Below, one piece after another: positions 1 through 4,829 of a stretch of 5,784 bases of DNA (positions within the stretch are counted from its first letter, which is position 1; every line of letters begins with the position of its first letter). The position numbers were made by a program, and so were the translations under genes. Origin of the DNA: DATBAK01 sp036787815 (GTDB lineage Bacteria > Actinomycetota > Acidimicrobiia > IMCC26256 > PALSA-610). The notes beneath the pieces were generated by a model that saw only the letters and a list, made by a program, of their open reading frames with translations, searched no databases and was not told where the DNA came from. Where the stretch lies: the NCBI GenBank assembly GCA_036787815.1, contig DAIQOP010000257.1:1-5784 (forward strand), written 5' to 3'.

Positions 1-555
1 GCTGCGCACGCCGAGCACGGGCGCGCAGCTCGCCCACACCGCCCCGAGGCTCACCGTCGCCGCAAACGCCACGAGCGTCTCGGGGATGTTCGGGAGGTAC
101 CCGACAACGCGGTCGCCCGGCCCGACGCCGAGCCGTTCGAGCCCCGCGCGCGCCCGCGCCACCTGCTCGCGCAAGTCCCCGAACGTGAGGTCCACCGGGT
201 CGCGCGTCTGGGAGCGGGAGACGACGGCGACCTTCTCCGTGTCCTCGTCGCGACCGAGCAGGTGCTCGGCGAAGTTCAGTCGCGCACCCGGAAACCAGAC
301 CGCGCCGGGCATCGCTTCGGAGGCGAGAACGGCGGTGTACGGAGCGTGGGCCTTGACCTCGAAGAACTCCCAGACGGACGACCAGAACCCCTCGAGGTCG
401 TCGACCGACCAGCGCTGCAGCTCGTCGTAGTCCGCGAACACGAGCCCGCGCTCGCGCTCGAGCCAGGCGAGGTAGCGCCCGATCTCGGTCGTCTCCCGAA
501 TGTCCGGCGGCGGCGTCCACAGGATGCCGGGCTCGTCGCGGCGGAGCTGATCCAT
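1..555 (-). CDS. Acetoacetyl-CoA synthetase-like acyl-CoA ligase (N-terminal 185 residues, cut by left edge)
   Basis: This is the start of an ANL-superfamily acyl-CoA ligase, which activates a carboxylic acid through an acyl-adenylate to the CoA thioester. The reverse strand translates without a stop from the ATG at 555-553 to the edge. It shows the N-terminal pattern of acetoacetate-CoA ligases: a Trp-Thr-Pro-Pro start (residues 13-16), YDELQRWSVDD (43-53), FWSSVWEFFEV (57-67), MPGAVWFPGARLNFAEHLL (82-100), then the AMP-binding-domain entry GVGPGDRVVGYLPNIPE (143-159) and SLGAVWASCAPVLG (169-182). Family members are about 650 residues, so roughly 70% is missing, including the ATP-binding loops. 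The start codon shares one base with the regulator's stop (TGATG), which suggests translational coupling; no good Shine-Dalgarno is seen. The segment after WASC differs from the SPDFG I remember for the family, so the acid may not be acetoacetate. The family call is firm, the substrate open. Confidence 0.88.
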   Translation of the reverse strand, partial: MDQLRRDEPGILWTPPPDIRETTEIGRYLAWLERERGLVFADYDELQRWSVDDLEGFWSSVWEFFEVKAHAPYTAVLASEAMPGAVWFPGARLNFAEHLLGRDEDTEKVAVVSRSQTRDPVDLTFGDLREQVARARAGLERLGVGPGDRVVGYLPNIPETLVAFAATVSLGAVWASCAPVLGVRS

Positions 556-1358
556 CAAGCGGGCGCCAATCTATGCCCCATGCTGAGCGAGATGTCGTTC
601 GCCGTCTGGATGACAGCGGGAGCGAAGCGCTCGACGAGCTCCTCCATCGACACGATCGTGCGGTGGATGGCGAGGTTGAGCGCGGCGAGCACGTCGCCCG
701 ACTGCGAGTAGATCGGCGCGGCGATCGACCGCAGCCCGTAGGCGAGCTCCTCGTCGTTGATCGCGATGCCGGACGCCCGGATCTTGACCAGCTCTTCCCG
801 GAACGCCTTGGGATCGGTGAGCGTGTTCGGCCCGCGCGGCACGAAATCGATGCGCTCGATGACCTCCTCGAGGCGCTCCTCGGAGACGAACGCGAGGATC
901 GCCTTTCCCATCGCGGTGCAGTAGGCCGGCAGGCGCGCGCCCACGTGGAGGTTGAGGTCGATCTCCTGCTGGCCCGGCCGCGCCGCCCGGCAGCGCTCGA
1001 TGTAGACGACGTCGGTCCCGTCGAGAATCGCCACGTTGACCGTGCGCTGCGTCTCGTCGCTCAACCGGCGCAGGTGCGGCGCGGAGACCTCCAGCAGGTC
1101 CATCGAGTTCAGCGCGGAGAAGCCGAGATCGAGCACCTTCGGGCCGAGGCGGTAGCGCTTCGAGTCGGGATCCTGCTGCAGGTAGCCGAGCTTCGCGAGC
1201 GTGGCGACGTAGCGGTGCACCGTGCTCCGGCTCAGCTCGAGCCCGCGCGAAAGCTCGCTCACGCCGATCAGCGGGCGGTCAGAATGGAACGTGGAAAGGA
1301 TCGCGAGGCCACGCGCCAGGGACTGCGAAGTGCCCGTGCTCCCCTCCGAGGGCCGCAT
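555..1358 (-). CDS. IclR-family transcriptional regulator (PcaR/PcaU/PobR-like)
   Basis: This is a complete 267-residue DNA-binding regulator, the usual IclR-family length. The N-terminal winged helix-turn-helix covers about residues 10-72: SQSLARGLAIL, then the recognition helix LSRSTVHRYVATLAKLGYL (42-60) and the wing SKRYRLGPKVLDLG. The C-terminal ligand-binding domain (about 80-262) contains VNVAILDGTDVVYIERC and LHVGARLPAYCTAMGKAILA, a stretch typical of the PcaR/PcaU/PobR group that senses aromatic acids. The ATG at 1358 has an AGGA seven bases upstream (1366-1369, reverse strand). The gene is divergent from the demethylase operon and a candidate operator (1376-1392) lies between them, so it probably controls that operon and itself. 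It overlaps the downstream acyl-CoA ligase by one base and is probably co-transcribed with it. The family is certain from motifs. The effector, and whether it activates or represses, are not readable. Confidence 0.95.
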   Translation of the reverse strand: MRPSEGSTGTSQSLARGLAILSTFHSDRPLIGVSELSRGLELSRSTVHRYVATLAKLGYLQQDPDSKRYRLGPKVLDLGFSALNSMDLLEVSAPHLRRLSDETQRTVNVAILDGTDVVYIERCRAARPGQQEIDLNLHVGARLPAYCTAMGKAILAFVSEERLEEVIERIDFVPRGPNTLTDPKAFREELVKIRASGIAINDEELAYGLRSIAAPIYSQSGDVLAALNLAIHRTIVSMEELVERFAPAVIQTANDISLSMGHRLAPA

Positions 1359-1365
1359 GCGCGTA

Positions 1366-1369
1366 TCCT
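1366..1369 (-). promoter_or_regulatory. Ribosome binding site of the IclR regulator
   Basis: The reverse strand reads TAGGAT here, with the AGGA core seven bases before the ATG at 1358. It supports that start over downstream alternatives. The same hexamer loosely resembles a -10 box, but its closeness to the ATG and the lack of a -35 favour the ribosome-site reading. Confidence 0.6.
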
Positions 1370-1375
1370 ATCGTT

Positions 1376-1392
1376 GTTCCACCAATCGGAAC
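1376..1392. promoter_or_regulatory. Inverted repeat, candidate IclR-family operator
   Basis: GTTCC and GGAAC are perfect inverted arms separated by seven bases (ACCAATC). IclR-type regulators commonly bind short palindromes, and the TTCC/GGAA core resembles the arms of the E. coli IclR box (TGGAAA/TTTCCA). The site lies 17 bases upstream of the regulator's start and 6 bases upstream of the rightward TTGACA. A protein bound here could act on both promoters: autorepression to the left, activation or repression to the right. Binding is inferred. The five-base arms could arise by chance, but the location is apt. Confidence 0.5.
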
Positions 1393-1398
1393 GCTGTC

Positions 1399-1426
1399 TT
1401 GACAAACGGGGCAGTTCGCTGAAAGT
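1399..1426 (+). promoter_or_regulatory. Candidate sigma70-type promoter for the demethylase operon
   Basis: A perfect TTGACA (-35) sits at 1399-1404. The -10 is weak: GAAAGT at 1421-1426 (16-base spacer) keeps A at position 2 and T at position 6, and AAGTGT at 1423-1428 (18-base spacer) is an alternative. A strong -35 with a poor -10 next to an upstream operator would suit a promoter that needs an activator. The implied leader is about 90 bases. The -35 match is directly visible, but the promoter as a whole is a guess. Confidence 0.4.
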
Positions 1427-1504
1427 GTCCGAGTCGATCGCCGAAGACGCCGGCAGACACACGCGCGGTCGGGATCGGGATCCTCACTCAAGGTTTTCGT
1501 CGAC

Positions 1505-1512
1505 AGAAGGAG
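1505..1512 (+). promoter_or_regulatory. Ribosome binding site of the demethylase gene
   Basis: AGAAGGAG is a strong Shine-Dalgarno, 11 bases before the ATG at 1524. The spacing is slightly long, but no other ATG, GTG or TTG fits better, and the family's N-terminal similarity begins within a few residues of this Met. Confidence 0.7.
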
Positions 1513-1523
1513 TTGTACGCGGC

Positions 1524-2891
1524 ATGAGCTCGCAAAGCTTGGAGGCGTTGCTACAGACCGTCGGGAGTCCGGTGGAGCTGGCCCGGAACTCGCAAATTGG
1601 ACCGTACGTGTACCCGAAGGTGCCGGGCGAATTCTCGAACTGGCACGACGAGCAGCATGCGTGGCGCGAGACGAGCTGTCTCTTCGATCAGTCGCACCAC
1701 ATGACAGACCTGACCATCAAGGGCCCTGACGCGCTGAAGCTGCTCTCGGCCACCGGCATCAACAGCTTCGCGACGTTCGCGGTGAACAAGGCGAAGCAGT
1801 TCGTCGCCTGCAACTACGACGGCTACGTGATCGGCGACGCGATTCTCTTCTACCTCGACGACGATGTGTTCAGCCTCGTCGGCCGTCCGTCCGCTCACAA
1901 CTGGGTGCAGTACCACGGCGAGACCGGCGACTACGACGTGACCTTCGAGCGCGACGAGCGCTCGGCCGTGAACCCGACGGGCCGCAGGCTCTACCGCTAT
2001 CAGGTGCAGGGCCCCACGGCCCTCGAAGTGCTGGAGAAGGTCACCGGCGGCCCGCTGCCCGAGATCAAGTTCTTCAACATGGGCGAGATCACGATCGCCG
2101 GCCACACCGTGCGCGCGCTGCACCACGGCATGTCGGGCGTCCCCGGGCTCGAGCTCTTCGGCCCCTGGGCCGAAGGCGACGAGGTCAAGGCCGCGATCGT
2201 CGAGGCGGGCAAGGAGTTCGGCCTCGCGCAGGTCGGGTCGCGCGTCTACGCGACGAACACCCTCGAGTCGGGCTGGATCCCCTGCCCGCTGCCCGCGATC
2301 TTCACCGGCGACGACCTGAAGTCCTACCGCGAGTGGCTCCCCGCGAACGGGTACGAGGGCACCGGCTCGCTCGGCGGCAGCTTCTACTCGAACGACATCT
2401 CGGACTACTACCTCACTCCGTGGGATCTCGGTTACGGGCCGTTCGTGAAGTTCGACCACGACTTCACCGGTCGCGAGGCGCTCGAGAAGCTGGGCGACCC
2501 GAAGCGCAAGAAGGTCACGCTCGCCTGGAACGGCGAAGACGTCACCCGCGCAATGGGGACACAGTTCCAGAAGGAGGACCGCGCGAAGTACATCGATCTC
2601 CCCCTCTCCAACTACTCGACGTGGCCGAACGACAAGATCCTGCAGGACGGGAAGATGGTCGGCGTGTCGACGTTCTCCGGCTACAGCTCGAACGAGAGCT
2701 CGATGCTCTCGCTCGCGATCGTGAACGCCGAACAGAGCGAGCCGGGAACCGAGGTAACGCTCGTCTGGGGCGAGGAGGGCGGCGGATCGTCGAAGCCCGT
2801 GGTCGAGCGCCACGTGCAGACCGAGATCCGCGCGATCGTCTCGCCGGTCCCGTACGCCGAGGTCGTGCGCGCCTCGTACAGGCCGCACTAA
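1524..2891 (+). CDS. LigM-like tetrahydrofolate-dependent aryl O-demethylase (GcvT fold)
   Basis: This 455-residue protein is related to the glycine-cleavage T-protein but matches best the vanillate/3-O-methylgallate O-demethylase LigM and syringate demethylase DesA of Sphingobium, which move a methyl group from an aryl methyl ether to tetrahydrofolate in the cytoplasm. Compared with LigM as I remember it (471 residues), it shares RNSQIGPYVYP (21-31), LFDQSHHMTDL (53-63), KFFNMGE, HGMSGVPGLELFGP, NTLESGWIPCPLPAI, YREWLPANGYE, GYGPFVKFDHDF, KKVTLAWNGED and a final RAIVSPVPYAEV. Residues equivalent to LigM Gln57, His60, Arg122 and the proposed catalytic Tyr247 are present as Q56, H59, R121 and Y242. 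The ATG at 1524 follows a strong ribosome site; upstream in-frame codons are antisense to the regulator. It is the first gene of a four-gene operon with no metF or ligH partner. Demethylase chemistry is well supported. The substrate is unknown and need not be vanillate. Confidence 0.87.
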   Translation: MSSQSLEALLQTVGSPVELARNSQIGPYVYPKVPGEFSNWHDEQHAWRETSCLFDQSHHMTDLTIKGPDALKLLSATGINSFATFAVNKAKQFVACNYDGYVIGDAILFYLDDDVFSLVGRPSAHNWVQYHGETGDYDVTFERDERSAVNPTGRRLYRYQVQGPTALEVLEKVTGGPLPEIKFFNMGEITIAGHTVRALHHGMSGVPGLELFGPWAEGDEVKAAIVEAGKEFGLAQVGSRVYATNTLESGWIPCPLPAIFTGDDLKSYREWLPANGYEGTGSLGGSFYSNDISDYYLTPWDLGYGPFVKFDHDFTGREALEKLGDPKRKKVTLAWNGEDVTRAMGTQFQKEDRAKYIDLPLSNYSTWPNDKILQDGKMVGVSTFSGYSSNESSMLSLAIVNAEQSEPGTEVTLVWGEEGGGSSKPVVERHVQTEIRAIVSPVPYAEVVRASYRPH

Positions 2892-2895
2892 CATC

Positions 2896-3780
2896 GTGAG
2901 CGTGGGCGCCGACGTCGAGCTCCTCGGCCTGTACTGGACGGTCTCAGGGCCGGTCGAGGTGCACTACGGTCGCGAGTGGAGCCTCTTCAGCTGGGCCGAC
3001 CGTTGCGCCGAAGCGCGCACGGTCGGCTTCAGCGGGCTCGGCCTCTGGCACGCGGACATCCGGCATCTGCTCGAGACACAGAGCCTGGCCGAGCTGAAGG
3101 AGATCTTCGACGACAACGGGCTCCGGTACCTCGAGCTCGAGTTCCTGGGGAACTGGTTTCTCGACCAGGACGACGAGCGCCGGCGCGAAGCCGACGAGAC
3201 CCGCGCGTTGCTCTTCGAAGTTGCAGAGGTGTTCGGCGCACACCACATCAAGGCCGGGAACATCGCCGGCGTGACGTGCGGCCTCTCGCAGATCACCGAA
3301 CGATTCGCCGAGCTCTGCGCCGACGCCGCGAAGCACACCGACGCGAAGATCGTCTACGAGTTCATGCCGCCCGACGTGAACGTCCACACGCTCGACGCCG
3401 CCCTCACGATCGTCGAAGGAGCGGCCGCTCCGAACGGCGGTCTCGCGGTCGACACGTGGCACATGTCCAAGCTCGGAATCAAGCCGCTCGAGTTGCAGCG
3501 CATCCCGCTCGAGTACCTGTCGTGGATCGAGCTGAGCGACGGCCAGTTCGCGAACATGGAAGACGGGGTCGACGAGACGATCAACCATCGCGCACTGCCC
3601 GGCGAAGGCGAGTTCGACATCCGCGGCTACGTCGACGCGTGCCGCGAGCACGGCTACCTCGGGCCTTGGGGCGTCGAGGTTCTCTCCGAAGAGTTGCGCA
3701 ACAACCCGATCGACGTGATCTTCCGGCGGGCCTACGACACGACCGCCTCCCAATTCGGAAACGAGAGGAGCTCCACGTGA
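2896..3780 (+). CDS. Sugar-phosphate isomerase/epimerase-like TIM-barrel protein
   Basis: This is a 294-residue protein of the xylose-isomerase-like TIM-barrel superfamily (AP_endonuc_2 type; relatives include IolE/IolI, hydroxypyruvate isomerase and 3-dehydroshikimate dehydratase). These are usually divalent-metal enzymes acting on sugars, inositols or keto-acids. Visible features are a YEFMP strand end with E155, the AVDTWHM motif with D186 and H189, IELSDG (211-216), the LPGEGEFD loop (234-241) and GVEVLSEE with E261. E155, D186 and E261 are likely metal ligands. At the strand where many relatives have His or Gln before the conserved Asp, this protein has E212. The GTG at 2896 lies four bases after the demethylase stop. 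A second in-frame GTG at 2902 is possible, and neither has a good Shine-Dalgarno, so translation is probably coupled. The fold is clear. The reaction is not, though the position implies work on the demethylated product or a later intermediate. Confidence 0.8.
   Translation: MSVGADVELLGLYWTVSGPVEVHYGREWSLFSWADRCAEARTVGFSGLGLWHADIRHLLETQSLAELKEIFDDNGLRYLELEFLGNWFLDQDDERRREADETRALLFEVAEVFGAHHIKAGNIAGVTCGLSQITERFAELCADAAKHTDAKIVYEFMPPDVNVHTLDAALTIVEGAAAPNGGLAVDTWHMSKLGIKPLELQRIPLEYLSWIELSDGQFANMEDGVDETINHRALPGEGEFDIRGYVDACREHGYLGPWGVEVLSEELRNNPIDVIFRRAYDTTASQFGNERSST
3766..3770 (+). promoter_or_regulatory. Ribosome binding site that fixes the E1 alpha start
   Basis: AGGAG lies inside the end of the TIM-barrel gene, six bases before the GTG at 3777. 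That GTG overlaps the TGA stop as GTGA. It selects this start over the open frame that continues upstream. Confidence 0.75.
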
Positions 3781-4817
3781 GTGCAGCGAAGGGAGTCAAG
3801 GAGCTCGACCGCGACCGCCTCGTCTGGATGTACACCCAGATGCTGCGGATCCGCGAGTTCGAGGAGCGCGTCAAGCACACCTTCGAGGAGCATCCGGGCG
3901 TCATCCGCGGCCACACGCATCTCGCCGACGGCGCCGAGGCGTCGATCGTCGGCTCGATCGCGACGCTCGGCCCCGACGACCAGTTCTTTGCGACGTACCG
4001 CTGCCACGGCTACCCGATTGCGCGCGGCACCGATCCCAAGGCGATGATGGCCGAGATCTACGGGCGCAAGGACGGGCTTTGCAAGGGCATCGGCGGCTCG
4101 ATGCACCTCACCGACGTCTCCAACGGCTTCATGGGAACGTCCGGCATCGTCGCTGCGGGCATCCCGCACGCGACCGGCGCCGCCTGGGCCGCGCAGATCC
4201 GCAAGAAGAATCAGGTCGTGCTGTGCTTCTTCGGCGACGGCGCATCGAAACAGGGCGCCTTCTCCGAGTCGCTCAACATCGCGTCGTTGTGGAAGCTCCC
4301 GGTCGTGTACGTGATGGAGAACAACGGCTACAACGTCCACACGCGCACCGAGCAGGAGGACGCCAACCGCGCGCACGGAGACGAGCTCTCCGTGAAGGCG
4401 AAGGCATTCAGCATGCCCGGCGTGACGATCGACGGCCGTGACCCGGTCGGTGTCTACGAGACCGTCGGTGCAGCGGTTGCGCGCGCACGTGCAGGCGAGG
4501 GCCCGACGCTCGTCGAGTCGCAGATGTATCGCCTATCGGCGCACGGAAACATCATCGCGCCGCCCGGCGTGCCGCTGCACTACCCGGAGCACGAAGCGAT
4601 CGAGAAGTTCGGCGCGCCGGAGGAGTACGCCGCCGCCCTCGCGGGCGACCCGGTGCCGGCGTTCCGCGGCCGGCTCATCGCCGACGGCACGCTCTCGGTC
4701 GAGGAGGCCGAGGCGATTGCCGCGCAGGTGCGCGACGAGATGCAGGCCGCAGTGGACTTCGGCGTCAACAGCCCGTTCCCCGACGTCGAATCAGCCCTCG
4801 AGTACGTCTACGCCTAG
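3777..4817 (+). CDS. ThDP-dependent dehydrogenase E1 component, alpha chain (acetoin/2-oxoacid type)
   Basis: This 346-residue chain carries the thiamine-diphosphate-binding half of an alpha2beta2 E1 enzyme, which decarboxylates a 2-oxoacid or cleaves an acetoin-like ketone and passes the acyl group on. In order: YTQMLRIREFEERV (19-32), HLADGAEASIVG (48-59), TYRCHGYPIARG (73-84) with the conserved Arg and His, GIGGSMH (104-110), and the ThDP/Mg motif from GDG (153-155) to ENNGY (181-185). The length fits acetoin-dehydrogenase AcoA and short E1 alpha chains. Near the C terminus the expected GHSxSD loop is replaced by YRLSAHGNIIAPPGVP (250-265): the His remains but the Ser/Asp part is gone. The GTG start overlaps the TIM-barrel stop by four bases and has an AGGAG site. 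The beta chain follows after 12 bases. The E1 call is firm. The altered loop argues against a standard pyruvate or branched-chain substrate, and no E2 or E3 is in view. Confidence 0.88.
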   Translation: MSAAKGVKELDRDRLVWMYTQMLRIREFEERVKHTFEEHPGVIRGHTHLADGAEASIVGSIATLGPDDQFFATYRCHGYPIARGTDPKAMMAEIYGRKDGLCKGIGGSMHLTDVSNGFMGTSGIVAAGIPHATGAAWAAQIRKKNQVVLCFFGDGASKQGAFSESLNIASLWKLPVVYVMENNGYNVHTRTEQEDANRAHGDELSVKAKAFSMPGVTIDGRDPVGVYETVGAAVARARAGEGPTLVESQMYRLSAHGNIIAPPGVPLHYPEHEAIEKFGAPEEYAAALAGDPVPAFRGRLIADGTLSVEEAEAIAAQVRDEMQAAVDFGVNSPFPDVESALEYVYA

Positions 4818-4821
4818 GAGG
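4816..4821 (+). promoter_or_regulatory. Ribosome binding site of the E1 beta gene
   Basis: A perfect AGGAGG overlaps the alpha-chain TAG stop (4815-4817) and sits eight bases before the ATG at 4830. This is the strongest ribosome site in the window and suits balanced production of the two subunits. Confidence 0.85.
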
Positions 4822-4829
4822 CGATTCTC

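Larger units (their letters stand above)
1359..1523. promoter_or_regulatory. Divergent intergenic control region
   Basis: These 165 bases separate the leftward regulator from the rightward demethylase operon and must hold both promoters unless transcripts start outside. From left to right it contains the regulator's ribosome binding site, a 17-base inverted repeat, a rightward TTGACA, a leader of roughly 90 bases and the demethylase ribosome binding site. A short tandem TCGGGA repeat (two copies, 1469-1480) is present but has no obvious role. I found no convincing leftward -10/-35 pair and no strong hairpin suggesting a riboswitch. Confidence 0.8.

Noticed and set aside
86..711. Forward-strand frames of 114 and 149 codons near the left end.
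   Set aside because: They lie opposite the acyl-CoA ligase and the end of the regulator, both recognised on the reverse strand.
1469..1483. Tandem TCGGGA repeat with an embedded GGATCC palindrome as an operator.
   Set aside because: It has only two short copies in GC-rich DNA and no second element at helical spacing, so chance is sufficient.
1427..1523. A riboswitch (for example folate-sensing) in the demethylase leader.
   Set aside because: The leader is only about 90 bases. I see no paired-helix pattern or conserved riboswitch core, and control by the adjacent IclR protein explains the layout.
573..2891. A 772-codon open frame that seems to fuse about 317 residues to the front of the demethylase.
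   Set aside because: The first part is antisense to the IclR gene and Arg/Asp/His-rich without family motifs, a typical high-GC shadow. The strong ribosome site and ATG at 1524 and the LigM N-terminal match fix the real start.
1524..2891. Glycine-cleavage T-protein (gcvT) or DMSP demethylase.
   Set aside because: The fold is shared, but the length and many LigM-specific stretches, including the Q-x-x-H and VGSR-x-Y signatures, are a better match, and no gcvH or gcvP is nearby.
1551..2894. A 447-codon reverse-strand frame opposite the demethylase.
   Set aside because: Its composition (Val, Leu, Arg, Glu, Ala-rich with no motifs) is the mirror of a high-GC gene with G/C at third positions. 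The sense frame is a clear LigM homologue.
2976..4817. A 613-codon open frame that seems to extend E1 alpha upstream.
   Set aside because: The upstream part is out of frame within the TIM-barrel gene and Arg-rich. E1 alpha homology begins after the GTG at 3777, which has its own AGGAG.
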